The notes under the pieces were generated by a model, which saw only the letters and a list, made by a program, of their open reading frames with translations, had not been told where the DNA came from and searched no databases. Shown piece after piece: positions 46,514 to 57,342 of a DNA stretch of 64,000 nt (the stretch's first letter is position 1; every line of letters begins with the position of its first letter). The position numbers and the translations under genes are program-made. Source of the DNA: Reticulascus tulasneorum (taxonomy: Eukaryota > Ascomycota > Sordariomycetes > Glomerellales > Reticulascaceae); contig LSAX01000002.1 in the NCBI GenBank assembly GCA_001557505.1, positions 3,286,001 through 3,350,000 on the forward strand, in the 5' to 3' direction.

Positions 46514-49500
46514 GGTGTTTGGGAGGGTTAGGGGCAAAAGATCGAGGGGGGGAAGGGCAGCTCAATGTGCCCAAAGGAATGGAATGGACAATAACCGGGG
46601 GGGTAAGATAGGGTATTCCGAGGGTGACTTAAACAAGGGGTGGAAGGAGAAAAGGAAAGGAAAGAGAAGGAAAAAAAAAAAAAAGAAGCCGTTGGTGAGC
46701 TCTTTCCAGAACACGCTCTTGACAGAGGGCGTGTTGAAGAGAGAGAAACGGACGAAAGAGGTTGTATTTGGGTATCGAGTTTTGCGTGGTGGTTGTGGAA
46801 GAAGTGGAAGAGGAGGAAGTGAGGAGAGAATGAATGGATGAGGTGCACAGCCAATGCGTAACCATTGGGGGGGGCCAGAGGCGTACGGTAGCTAGTTAGG
46901 TAAGGTCGGAAGGTCGGTAGGTACAAGTACCTAGGTAGGTTTGTAGTGTATAGGTACAGTGCAGGCATAAAGGTACACTGGCCGACCTCCGATACTTACG
47001 AAATAGAGGTACCCTGGTCTAGTCAGTAGGTATGGATTACATGGCACTGCAATATATAGCGGCCTCACCACACTGCTAGGGCGGGCTTTTCCTGGCGACT
47101 GGCTGCTGGAGCACTAACTGACTGCTGTGTACTTGCAGCGAGAGGGCACCTAACCTGAAGTGGGTCAACCTGTCCTCGGAACCCAGCATTCGCATGGAAC
47201 CACCAAGGAAAGGATACATTGCTGTCATTACTTAGGTAAGTTACTTACCAACGTACACGAACCTCAGTCCACTAAAACACTCATCCACCCAGCATTTGTT
47301 CCTTAGGGTAGTCTGTACCTTAATTGGCACCTTATTAGGTCCACTCTGTCTGTTCATTACCTACCAGCCTACCCCAGTCCCGACCCCTCCCTCCAAGATC
47401 CCAAGGCCGAACTACGTATGTACTTTTGCACCAAACCCAAGTAATGAATGTCACGCAGACCTACTACCGGGCACCTAACTGAATTGACTGCCTTGTAACG
47501 TGGCTACTACATACATGCTGCGTCGATGGTGCCAGTCAGACGGCCCTAGATGGATGTGCCGGAGGCATGGAAGGTAACGGAAGGCCAGCTCCTGAAAGCG
47601 GAGAAGCAGTGTGTAGGTCGTTGCTTCGAGTCACTTCTGCAACCTGGTAGTGTGGCTCTCTGTCCGTGTGTACGGATTACGCCTATGTACGAAGCTCCTC
47701 CCGCAAGAATCGACACGTCCGATTCCCGAAATCAAGGTTATTATGATTTGGGAACTGCTCATATTGTGGTGCTAGCGAGAGTGTGTCTTCAGGGAATCAG
47801 GGATACACGCTTTTATCATCCACCATGCACCGCCCAACAAATCCAATCGTCCGGTGTGTGTTGCTTAGCATCATTGCTCGCACAAACTCGCACACACACA
47901 CACTTCCTAATTATCATCCCCCTCCCCCTTCCTCTGTCCGGCTCTCGCATCACGGCTCGATCTTAGCTAAAAGAGGTCTGCCACATAGTATTCGCACCTG
48001 TTGACGAGGGCCACAGGCCTAGTTACCTGCCCGCCACCTTAGTAGTGGATATAAATTGAAGTACTGGGTACCTGATATTAGTAGGTACTAATGACCTAGG
48101 TAGTAAGATGCGATCCACTGTAATCTGTAGTGGGCTGCACTGCCCACTGCAACCCCCATTCCAGGAATTCTATCCTGGCCTCGGATGCTTGGGTGCCCAT
48201 GTTGTTCCGTAACCACGACTTTTGATTGCTGGCATGACCAGCATGATGCCCTTGCTCCTCCTGCCTGGCCCAGCCTATGGGAAGCTCGCCATGCTCCCAT
48301 CCAACGGACAAAGCGAATCGAACGCGAACGATGCAAGGAATATATGTATGCACTTGATGGGAGCTGACGAAGACTCAATCTCCCCACCACCAGCCAGAGA
48401 GGCATCGGCATCATCATGATGCTGCGGGCTGGCTGGTGTCTTAGTCAGGTTGCACAAACTCCCATTCCTGTCAAAACACCCTCCTTGATCTCAAGACAAG
48501 GTCGGAGTGAATGAGTGAGAGAAGGCCAATTCAAAGGCACACGCATGGACAAGGGCACTGTGGCATCGTACTCGCGGTCGAGTCCATTCCATTGCAAAAG
48601 CTCCTGCCACCAAGCGGAGGGTCCCCGCGCGGTTCATAATGGAGCATCAACGCGTCCGCTTCAACTAAGATTTTCTAGGTGCCGCCAAGTGCGTGCTTGG
48701 CTCAAAAGGGTAGGGAGCTCTAGCCCTCCTCCTAGGCCACTCTTCCGAAAGAGTAAGTCTAGGCTTTTGGCAAGCTTTAGCTAGAGGTATTCTTTCGTCA
48801 CTCTCTCCAAAGCTACACCCATCGTGACCTGCTATATTATTCAGCGCCTCTGGTCATGCTCTTACTTCGAAGACGTATACGTAGACCAAAGAAAAGAGGG
48901 TGCCCCCAAAAGTGCGGGCTGACATGACGGCATTCAAGAAAGCGCCTCACCCAGGTGCAACAGCCGACAACAGACTGGCTTACAATATCGCCAGATATAT
49001 GATCGCCCTCGATTGGACCCGTCCCCTTCTCCCTAAGCCTCTCTCCATTTATCACTGTCGCGTGCGAGACAGTCAAGACTGGACCGCCTATCACAGACGG
49101 CCATCATCTCCAAGTCAGGTACAGGGCCGTCGTTCGGCTGATTGATCTGCGACCATCAGATGTGGACCGTCTCTGATGTGTGGTCAGAGACAGCTCGGAG
49201 CACAGCTGGGCTAGAATACGCGAATCGCATGCGGACATATGCTTTTAGCTTGGAGGATCGGCTACGAAAGAGGCGCCGACCAGCACTTTTGCAAGAGCCT
49301 CCTCTCTCCCTCATTTACACATGTTGGCGGACCCGCGAAATTCATACTCCAAGGGAAAGGTGAGTAGGAAACACATGTCTCGGTGTTTCCCCCAATCAAA
49401 AATTCCCTTAAGATACACAGACACACGCATATAAAGGCACCAGACAGTAGCCCCTATCCGTCTGTGTCATGATTCCAACTAAGGTTGTTAGGCACGTAGC

Positions 49501-50309
49501 AAGGTACGAGCCAAGATCAGTAGTGACGCACAGAAGCAGAATACAAGTCAAAGGAAACAATCCAAGTGCCAGGACTAGGCCGAGATTCCGGTACTTTGAA
49601 GGCAACCTCCATACACTTCCCCCGATGAGTTCCCAACAAAATCTCACCCAGTGTTTAGAATGCCGAGCTTGCCATGCACCACCAATTGGAATACGACTCC
49701 CCAAGCACGCATGTCCCAGGCGCAGAATTGGCATCACAGATCTGACCTTTACTTGTTTAGCATCTGCTCCCTACCACTGCGATCCGAAACCGTAACGGAT
49801 TCGAAAAGTGCCAGAAACAAAAGAGTTTCCATATGTTCCCCCCTCACCTCTATCCGAAGCGGAGAATGTTTTCTAGACCCACTGATGGCATGTCTGTGCT
49901 ACTACGTAGTATACGGTTGAGGCGGCTTCTTGGTCTATCTTCTCTTTCCCTAAGGTACCGTCCGTCCATCCTTGCTACATAGCCTCCCACCATGTCTGCA
50001 CGCACGCAAGTAGGGTGGAAATCAAAGCGGAAGGATTGCTTCGGCCCTTAGGTGTGCCAGCCCTAACGCATTGGATGCATTGTCATCACCGACCCCCAAA
50101 AACTGAAGAACATGATTATTACATTGTTTGATCTATCTTTTATACAGACACCCTAAAGTAGCACTGTAGGCTTCTACAATCCGCGCATGCATACTTCCAG
50201 CGAACATCAACTCACAATTCGTCAGCCATGCCGTTGTGACACTTTCCGCACGGATTATTCCATCTGTCCATCCTGCCGTCGCCAGGGCCAAAGTTTGTGA
50301 ATACTGAAC
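46514..50309. other. Long intergenic region (3.8 kb)
   Basis: Lies upstream of the KH gene and downstream of the large disordered-protein gene. The left edge is its purine-rich promoter (A14 run). Short interspersed motifs of the form TAGGTA/CCTAGG are dense at 46900-46960, 47290-47340 and 48060-48105. A CACACACAC run lies near 47890. The longest frame (plus 47550-47966) is not gene-like. No RNA gene was recognised. Confidence 0.55.
46671..46684 (-). promoter_or_regulatory. Poly(dA:dT) and pyrimidine tract of the KH gene
   Basis: Fourteen A on the plus strand, inside a purine-only stretch from about 46640. Read on the gene's strand this is a T14/CT-rich tract about 160 bases before the ATG. 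Such tracts exclude nucleosomes and mark fungal transcription starts. Confidence 0.5.
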
Positions 50310-53024
50310 CTAGCGATATATCTGCCGGCCATCGTCAGTGTAAACTATCTGTTGAGGTGTCGCGCGTGGCTGTTCAATGTATGCAATTTCTTCGTCTCTT
50401 ATTGAATGTCCGTAGTACTGCTCAACGGGACGAGCGCTATACTCCCGCCGCACTACGTGAGACTCAACGGGTCGTACGCTATATTGTCGAAGAGGTTGGG
50501 CCATCTCACGCTGAGCCTCTGGGTGAACCATAGTAGAGTACTCCCGAACCGGGGCATCTGGTCTGACGCTCTGCATTCTGCCGTAGTCCCGAGGGATCTC
50601 GTATCGTATGGATTCCGCTGGCCGCGCGGTGGTCGCTCGCGTCAAATACTCTCGCGGAGCCTCCTCAATTTGTCTCCTTTCTCCTCCGCTTCTCACTTGA
50701 ATATACTCTTCTCCCGTCGGTGCCACGGGTCGAACCGAGTACTCCCGCTGCCGATAGACTCTGTGGTCAGAAGTACCATACTCTGGCTGCGTGACAACTC
50801 TTCGCTGGGTAGCATAAGGCGGGGTTGCTCGTCTATATACGATACCATCGTCTTCATAAGACACGGGACCCGGCCGGACCGACTGGGCTCTGGGTGGCGC
50901 TCGATCGTATCTAATTTCCGGCTCTCTCAAATCCACGACTGTTGGTTCTCCCAGGCCCATAATGGGAGCAACAGATTGACGGATTACTGTTGGAGGTTGC
51001 GGTTCGTAGTAGCGTCGACCGTATGGATCAACCACAACCCGCGCCGGCGGTGCCTTTGGGGGTCCCATGGCAGATTCCCGTCCGTCTCGCATGGTGGGGG
51101 AACGGGATCTGGCTCGAGCGGCTTCCGGATGAACACTTGCTCGAGCAACCTCGTACTCCTGACGATAGAAGCGCGGTGGTTCCCGGTAATGACGATCGGG
51201 AGGGGCCAGAGGTGTCATAGTGTGAACCTCTCTAGGTACATGCTGTACAGAGTAAACACCAGGGGACTGCGGTTCCCGGATATATTGTGCGCCACCCGAG
51301 AGTCGGGGGTCCTCCACGTACTCGGTTTGATAGCCGTGAGTAGGTGGTGGAATTACCGAGCGGCTGATCGGCCGCTCAAGGTACTCAGTTTGCCTCGCAT
51401 AGCCATCTGGAATCGTAGCGTCTCTGTACACATCTGATGGGTATCGCTCTTGAATTCCAACCCCTGGGGCCGACGGATCATACCTATGCTCATCATGGCT
51501 CTGTTGATTCGTCAGCCTCTGAGAATGTCTCTGGCGCTTCTGCGGTCGCGCAAATGCTGGCGCCGTCAAAGGTGACGGTGACCGAGGCTCAGGTTTGATG
51601 TATGGAGAGGCTACAGTCTCGGGCGCTTGCCGATCTGCTCCTTTTTTATTTCTCTTCTTCTTCCCCTTCCTCTTATCTGAGTTCCGTCCTCCCTGGGGCG
51701 AGCTATCTGGACTAGAGATGGCTGTAGGTCCATTCCTGAGAGCAGCGACTTGCGCAGGAGTACCTTGCGAGATGACGAGGTCCTGCTCAGTTACAGGCGG
51801 CCGTCTAGCCACCGCCAGTGGAGACACACGGGAGGGCTGGGGGGCTACAGGGGAGATATTTTGTGTACGAATTTGAACCAGAGGTGATGGCTGGCGGGCA
51901 AGGAGGGATTCTCCAAGCCGTCGCTGATGCGCGGCTGAAACAGGTCGATCCGTACTTCTGTCAAGGTCCATATTCCCTGAATCTACAGATCGACTAGCCT
52001 CTCCACTGCCTCCACCAAAAGATGATTCCCCGAACTTGTTATATCCCCCGCCTAGAGTATTTGGCATGGTCGTGGACGCGAAGTGGGCATGCATGGCAGC
52101 AGGATTGGTATTGTTTGGGTAAGCAGGCCGACTTGGAGGGGCACTCAACGAGGCTTGATCCTGTTGCTGGAGAATATGAGCAGTAGAGTGATGGGAAAAG
52201 GAGGGTTGAACCACTGATGGTTGCGTTTCATTTGCCTTTGCTGGCATCTGATGGCTCAAGGATTGTTCGTAGGTGGACGCATCAAGTAGCGGCACGCCTT
52301 GAAGATCATTGCCAGCATGCGAACTCTGATGGGAATCCGGCGTATTATGTTTGGAGGAATAGTACGAATTCTCGTCAAATGAATCACTCGCAGCTGAAGT
52401 GTTAGCAGCCAAGGTCGCATCAGCAGGCAGAGGAGCAGCAGTTGCTTGAACCAGAGTCAGTGCTTTGGACAAGACGTCAGAGAGGTCGAAATCAGCCACT
52501 GGCTCTATCTGTGCCGAGGCCTTCACAGAAGCACGACGCTGGTCAACTTGTTCCCTTAAAGCTCGCTCTAACCGTTGTCTCCGCAGCTGGATCTCAGCCT
52601 TAATGAGATCCTCGGATTTTTCTAGGAAAATGGGATTTATCTCCGTCTTGCTCGCGGAAACTGGCCTTGCAGCTGTTACCGTGGAAGAGGATGATGCTAT
52701 CCTCAGGCCAGGGACTGTTGGATGCTGCGCATTGGAAGTAAAAGACTGGAAGTTCCCTGCCCGATGGGCCTGAGAAGCACTTCCGGTCGGTTGACTTGAT
52801 GTTGCCGGCACGATAGAGGATGGCAAACTCCCAAGAGTAGATGCCATTTGCCCTACCAAGTGCTGTGGCACCCTAATCCTGGGGTGCATTCCAGACATGA
52901 TCGCATCGCGAAACTGTACAATTTTCTCGCACTGCTGAATGGCGTGAAGGTCATCCTTCGTCAGCTGGATAGAAGACGGATGCCCGCCTGCTAAAGGCAT
53001 GGTCGCAAGCTGGCCCTGAGCCAT
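50310..53024 (-). CDS. Large disordered protein with Arg/Tyr-rich C-terminal repeats, unknown function
   Basis: A 904-residue intronless protein starting MAQGQLATMPLAGG (the ATG at 53024 is preferred over an in-frame TTG upstream). I do not recognise a named family. Residues about 20-60 (QLTKDDLHAIQQCEKIVQF) and about 140-185 (FLEKSEDLIKAEIQLRRQRLERALREQ) look helical and are probably conserved. The middle is Ser/Pro/Gln-rich with a Lys/Arg block (KRKGKKKRNKK) that could be a nuclear signal. The last ~350 residues contain irregular repeats around R-x-Y-S-x-R-P (REYSVRPV, RQYSVRPVE, RREYSARPVE) plus many YxxR and PPxYR-like pieces. Tyr/Arg-rich disorder of this kind favours RNA or condensate interactions, but that is inference. 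It is probably nuclear. Confidence 0.8.
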   Translation of the reverse strand: MAQGQLATMPLAGGHPSSIQLTKDDLHAIQQCEKIVQFRDAIMSGMHPRIRVPQHLVGQMASTLGSLPSSIVPATSSQPTGSASQAHRAGNFQSFTSNAQHPTVPGLRIASSSSTVTAARPVSASKTEINPIFLEKSEDLIKAEIQLRRQRLERALREQVDQRRASVKASAQIEPVADFDLSDVLSKALTLVQATAAPLPADATLAANTSAASDSFDENSYYSSKHNTPDSHQSSHAGNDLQGVPLLDASTYEQSLSHQMPAKANETQPSVVQPSFSHHSTAHILQQQDQASLSAPPSRPAYPNNTNPAAMHAHFASTTMPNTLGGGYNKFGESSFGGGSGEASRSVDSGNMDLDRSTDRPVSAAHQRRLGESLLARQPSPLVQIRTQNISPVAPQPSRVSPLAVARRPPVTEQDLVISQGTPAQVAALRNGPTAISSPDSSPQGGRNSDKRKGKKKRNKKGADRQAPETVASPYIKPEPRSPSPLTAPAFARPQKRQRHSQRLTNQQSHDEHRYDPSAPGVGIQERYPSDVYRDATIPDGYARQTEYLERPISRSVIPPPTHGYQTEYVEDPRLSGGAQYIREPQSPGVYSVQHVPREVHTMTPLAPPDRHYREPPRFYRQEYEVARASVHPEAARARSRSPTMRDGRESAMGPPKAPPARVVVDPYGRRYYEPQPPTVIRQSVAPIMGLGEPTVVDLREPEIRYDRAPPRAQSVRPGPVSYEDDGIVYRRATPPYATQRRVVTQPEYGTSDHRVYRQREYSVRPVAPTGEEYIQVRSGGERRQIEEAPREYLTRATTARPAESIRYEIPRDYGRMQSVRPDAPVREYSTMVHPEAQREMAQPLRQYSVRPVESHVVRREYSARPVEQYYGHSIRDEEIAYIEQPRATPQQIVYTDDGRQIYR

Positions 53025-53982
53025 GGCGACAGACACGTAGATCAATTAGCAGGAGATTGCGTCGCTCAAAAGTCGACAGGCCTAGCAACAACAAGCATCA
53101 AAAAGCAAACTTTGGAAAAGAAGAAAATGCCAAGCTGCCAAACGGCTATATTATGAGACGTAGCCAGCAGTTTATGGAATATTGCCGTTGGTTGAGCATA
53201 GATGAATGGTTTCAAAAGAAAAAACGACCTTGGAATGAAATGATGATGGATGCAGGTGTCCAGGAATTTCTTCGAGGGAAAGGAGCTCGAGGCGGCAGGG
53301 TCTGATGCACTTTAGCGAGAGAAATCAGCACATTGCAATGCCCAGCAGCGGCCTAAGCCGTCTATTGCATAATTCAAACAACAACCCCGATAAATTACGC
53401 AAAAGCTGCTCGCTGCGGCATATGGGCTGAGTAGCACACGTGCATACTAGTGGGAGCGCCACATGTTCCCGAACCACTAGATCGAGCATATTCAGAAAGA
53501 CCCTAGGTTGTAAAGATACCTACAGCTGCAACTCATATCTCTATAATAAGAGGATTCGCCCGGGCATCTCCATTAGCGCTATCCGGAGTCTGCCTCTTCT
53601 TAGCTGAGACGAAACGTTGTATGCAGCTCGACCCGGCGATGTGAGTCAAAAGGCACGATTCTTTGGCTGTTGGCAGGAAAAGGCTGCAAGTTGCATTTGT
53701 AATCCGACATTTGACTCCCCGCTGCGTCTTCTTCTCATTAAGAAAAGGACATAAAGGGTTTTAGGAAGTTCGTGATTGGGAACATTACTCGCTCTCATGA
53801 CCATTACACTACGACTTGGCTCCGCAATCTGCATGTTAAAGAATCCGTACTACTTCACCACATCTCCCTTCTCGGAAACATATAAAAGAACGTTTAAATC
53901 ACCCTTCTCCAGCAACAGATTGCAAAAATCGCACGAAAGACCTCCTTCTCTCCTTTCATCCCTCCCGAGTTCAACAATTGTT
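53025..53982. other. Divergent intergenic
   Basis: 958 bp between the disordered-protein gene and SDT1. An 82-codon plus frame at 53057-53305 overlaps the minus gene's leader and shows no domain. The right end is the SDT1 promoter. Confidence 0.55.
53881..53888 (+). promoter_or_regulatory. TATA box of the SDT1-like gene
   Basis: A perfect TATAAAAG, 95 bases before the ATG at 53983, followed by a CT-rich stretch (cacccttctccagc). It is the best canonical TATA box seen in the window, suggesting a regulated rather than constitutive promoter. Confidence 0.65.
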
Positions 53983-54865
53983 ATGGATAGCACACAACAG
54001 CCCAATGGGGCTCTTTCTCCAAAACCGGTCATATTCTTGTATGTCAATCCCAGATATGAGCCACAAACGAGAGTCGCACCATACTAACACCCCCCAGTGA
54101 CATTGACAACTGCCTGTACCCAAGGAGTACGTCACAAACTAGCCTATGCGCATGCTTAATCTAATCTAGTGATCTCTCTAGGTTCAAAGGTCCAAGACTT
54201 GATGGCGCATCTCATCGACGAATATTTCTCAAAGCACCTCTCTTTACCCTGGGATGATGCTGTGAGACTTCACCAAGAGTATTACACCAGTTATGGCCTG
54301 GCGATCGAAGGACTGGTTAGGCACCACAAGATTGATCCCTTGGATTATAATGCGAAGGTGGACGACGCCTTGCCGCTGGAGAATATCCTCAAGCCAAACC
54401 CGGAGCTACGGCAGCTCTTGGAAGACATCGACAAAAGCAAAGTCACCATGTGGCTGTTCACTAACGCTTATGTGACCCATGGCAAAAGGGTTGTCCGCCT
54501 ACTGGGCATTGATGATCTCTTCGATGGCTTGACGTATTGCGACTACTCGAAACAGCCTCTAGTGTGCAAACCAGCCAAAGAGATGTTCCTGAGAGCCATG
54601 CAAGATGCAGGTGTTGAGAAGGTCCAAGACTGCTACTTCGTTGGTACGTCCAGACAACATTCCACTTCTAGTTAGATGACGCTGATTGATTGCAGACGAT
54701 TCATATCTCAACTGTTCCAAAGCCCAAGAGAATGGCTGGACAGTAGCTCATCTAGTCGAGGAGGGGTTACCTGTGCCGAAAACGCAGGCATCGAAGTACC
54801 AGATCCGCGATTTGCGAGAATTGCGGGAGGTGTTCCCACAGTTCTTCAAGTCGACAGGTTCTTAG
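53983..54865 (+). CDS. SDT1: HAD-family pyrimidine 5'-nucleotidase (Sdt1/Phm8 type)
   Basis: A 238-residue haloacid-dehalogenase-type phosphatase, exons 53983-54038, 54098-54126 (29 nt), 54182-54643 and 54696-54865. Motif I is IFFDIDNCLYP with the nucleophile Asp20 and general acid Asp22, spliced across intron 1. The helical cap contains YYTSYGLAIEGLVRHHKIDP, a signature of the Sdt1/Phm8 group. Motif II is WLFTNAYVTHGKRV, the motif III lysine is in VCKPAKEMF, and motif IV is CYFVDDSYLNCSKA. Yeast Sdt1 dephosphorylates UMP/CMP and confers 6-azauracil resistance; Phm8 acts on lysophosphatidic acid or nucleotides during starvation. The sequence cannot separate the two. The promoter has a strong TATA box. 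Confidence 0.92.
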
Positions 54866-55073
54866 CATGTGCTACTCGGAGCGACTCATTTTTGAAGCTC
54901 GCGTAAACGGGCAAACAAGGCGTTTAGCAATAAATCATTCAGGGCTGGGTATCATATCCTAGAGAACCGTAGCATACCACCATGCGTATATTCGTTCGCC
55001 CCTAATCAAGCCCAAAACGCCCCGTATTCCTTTCCATGTAACCGTATCGAGCTCGTGAGACCGGAGACATATG

Positions 55074-55590
55074 TCACGGCCGCCGGATGCTACGAATTAC
55101 CTCATCCAACTTTGCCAGCATCTGGTCTTTCTCCTTGATTGCGTCTTGCCGTTGCGCCTCAGCAACCTTGAGCTCGTCTTCTAGCTCACTTATGTATCGT
55201 TCTTGGTCGCTCTCGCTACTATCAAGGCCAGGGAGGCTTGAAATCAGAACCTCGATCTGTTGTTCTTTGATGATGAGATCTCGGGATAGCTCGAGGAGGC
55301 CAGCTTTGAACTCGTCGGCAGGGAGAGGATCGACTGCCGATTGGTTAGCCAAATATGCTCACCGGTAGTAGAATATAGCATACCTTCTTTCTGATCCGGC
55401 TCCTGCTTGACATCTCTGATCTTATCATTTGGGCCGAGAATTTCGAGGTCGTGGTGTCTGTGCACAAAGTGAAAGCATGCGACAAACTGCTGAGCTAGCT
55501 TTGGGTGCACGTTAGAATCGGGGGGAACAAAAAGATAGGGTAACATGCCTGGTCAACAGCATCCTGCAGTTGCGTGAGACGGTCACCCAT
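55074..55590 (-). CDS. MED21: Mediator middle-module subunit Med21 (Srb7)
   Basis: A 138-residue Mediator subunit, exons 55549-55590, 55384-55498 and 55074-55333. The family start [14 protein letters not shown] is on exon 1 and continues [20 protein letters not shown] on exon 2. The C-terminal half is a coiled coil ([20 protein letters not shown]), which pairs with Med7 in known structures. Intron 1 (50 bp) has a GC donor, CAG|GCATGT, and an AAG acceptor; a GT-AG alternative is possible but replaces the conserved Leu-Ala with Ala-Ser. Intron 2 is an ordinary 50-bp GT-AG intron. The gene is divergent from RRG7, with 322 bp between starts, and converges on SDT1. Confidence 0.93.
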
Positions 55591-55912
55591 CGTGAAAAGC
55601 CCGGACGGCCAGAGCTAAGAGGTCAATGTCTTGAAAGGTTGAACCTTGGCGATGCAGGCAGATGACAAGGCTGAGGGGCTTCAGGGCTTTGGCCAAAATG
55701 AACGGGGCATTGTGGCGGGTCAGAATAGCCCTGCAGGCCCAGCCGCGTCGGCGCACTGACCCGTGTCAGCTACAAGGGTCTTTGATTGATCTGAGGAAGT
55801 ATGTCAATAAATAGCCTTTTTCGCTCATATTCATGAAGTCATAATATCTTAAACAACTTCAAAGACCCTATTCAAAGCAGGGCAATAGCTCCCACTTCAA
55901 GCTTCGCAGCTA
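55591..55912. other. Compact divergent promoter MED21 / RRG7
   Basis: 322 bp between two ATGs on opposite strands. The MED21 side is GC-rich (gcccagccgcgtcggcgcac) and the RRG7 side A/T-rich. No TATA consensus was seen. Confidence 0.6.
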
Positions 55913-56653
55913 ATGAATTCCTTCCGGCAAATTTCCGTTGGAAGATGTATATCGACTTTAGCTTTGGAAATCAAACCATATACTAACACCATACGGTCGC
56001 CGTCAAATGTCCGTTTCTCAAGTACTGAACCCAAGAAGGCGGAGGATTTGATCTACCCAGCTGCAGCCACCACGAATCATAACAGTCTTGCATCGTTTCT
56101 AGACTACGCTGAGAGGACTGGGTTAGATCCACGTTCCACGGTCTACGTGGGAACTCACTACGAGTATTCAGTTGCTTCCAGCTTGAAGAGATACGGCATA
56201 ACGGCTAAGCGCGTCGGGGGTTCTTCAGACTATGGCATCGACTTAGTAGGCAGTTGGAATTTGCCATCCCAAACGCAGCCCATCAAGCTTCTCCTGCAGT
56301 GCAAAGGAGGCGCTCAGAAGATTGGCCCTTCATTGATACGAGAACTTGAAGGTTCCTTCATTGGCGCACCAGTTGGATGGAGAGGCTCAAACGTCATCGC
56401 CTTTCTAGTAAGCGAAAAGACTGCCACAAAAGGAGTTCGGGAATCGCTGGGCAGGAGCAACCTGCCTATGGGCTTCATCTCTTGCTCAAAGGATGGCGTC
56501 CTCAGGCAAATGATGTGGAACTCCAGAGCCGAACAAGAAGGCCTTGGGCCTATGGGCGTTGGAATGCGTTACGCAGAATCAGGCGAAGGGGAACCCCAGA
56601 TTGTCCTGATTTGGAAGGGCAAAGCTCTTCCAATCTTCGAGTCCGAAATATAA
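55913..56653 (+). CDS. RRG7: Mitochondrial Rrg7 (DUF2034, restriction-endonuclease-like fold)
   Basis: A 246-residue intronless protein. The first ~35 residues are Arg/Ser-rich without early acidic residues (MNSFRQISVGRCISTLAL), fitting a mitochondrial presequence. The core matches the DUF2034/Rrg7 family: VGTHYEYSVASSLKRYGITA, then a PD-(D/E)xK-like site with Asp in SSDYGIDLVGSW and the QCK of LLLQCKGGAQKIGP. RRG7 is named for yeast mutants defective in respiratory growth; whether it cuts DNA has not been settled to my knowledge. Both putative catalytic positions (Asp and the Gln-x-Lys) are kept here, which argues for nuclease competence as inference. Confidence 0.9.
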   Translation: MNSFRQISVGRCISTLALEIKPYTNTIRSPSNVRFSSTEPKKAEDLIYPAAATTNHNSLASFLDYAERTGLDPRSTVYVGTHYEYSVASSLKRYGITAKRVGGSSDYGIDLVGSWNLPSQTQPIKLLLQCKGGAQKIGPSLIRELEGSFIGAPVGWRGSNVIAFLVSEKTATKGVRESLGRSNLPMGFISCSKDGVLRQMMWNSRAEQEGLGPMGVGMRYAESGEGEPQIVLIWKGKALPIFESEI

Positions 56654-57300
56654 CTCGTGGCCCGTGCTATCAAGCTGTTGGCTCCTATGCTGACCGGCGT
56701 GGTTAAATTAACCGCCAAGATTCAGCGACATCTGGATCTCATTTATGAACCAGAGTTGTGCTAAATGGCTGCTTATCATGTCTTTTGATGACATCTATGC
56801 GAGATTTGCGAGGAGTCAAGTCAAGATCATCCTTTATTACAGTAGTAAAGTATCTTGGTTGAAAAGGTCTGGCCTAAACAACTCCAACACAACCCTGAAG
56901 TGAAAGCTGACAATTGTTTTTCGTAGGCAAGACAAGAGCCAGATTTACTCTTGAGGTCTGTACTTGATTTCGGCCAAAGTGCTCAGCTGCATAACCTGCG
57001 CAGAGCACTCGCCTTGGTATCTGGCAGGTATGCACTTTTACTGCGGAGCTCGAAAGTAGTGAGTGGCCGCCATTAATATCGTGTTACAGCTATACTTGTA
57101 TAATAGTCATTCCTGAACAGATTACCGTTATGAGTACATGCCCACCAGTCATAAGAGGGTGCAATGTTCGAATCACAGAACCAGTAGCCACCTGTACCAA
57201 ACGTCATCCGACCTCCCCGAAGCTTAGAGCCCCCAGGGTCCTTATACGCCCATTCGAATTTGTTTATTGCCCCATTATCTCGAGTCAGGGTGTCGATGAA

Positions 57301-57326
57301 TGCGGGGTGGGATGAATCGCCCCGCA
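57301..57326. promoter_or_regulatory. Inverted pair of CreA-type sites
   Basis: TGCGGGG at 57301-57307 and its reverse complement CCCCGCA at 57320-57326 with a 12-base spacer. Each half contains GCGGGG, matching the fungal CreA/CRE1 consensus SYGGRG. The pair lies about 90-115 bases upstream of the TATA box and 255-280 bases upstream of the ATG. Function is inferred from consensus and position only; the same bases could form a 7-bp hairpin. Confidence 0.45.
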
Positions 57327-57342
57327 GCTATGGCCGGCCCAA

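Noticed and set aside
47550..47966. 138-codon plus-strand frame
   Set aside because: Includes a CA-repeat-coded segment and no domain; judged spurious.
47956..47973. Reverse complement resembles the first bases of U2 snRNA (CTTTTAGCTAAGATCGAG)
   Set aside because: The adjoining sequence lacks the conserved branch-site recognition region (GTAGTATCTG) and the rest of U2, so the match is probably chance.
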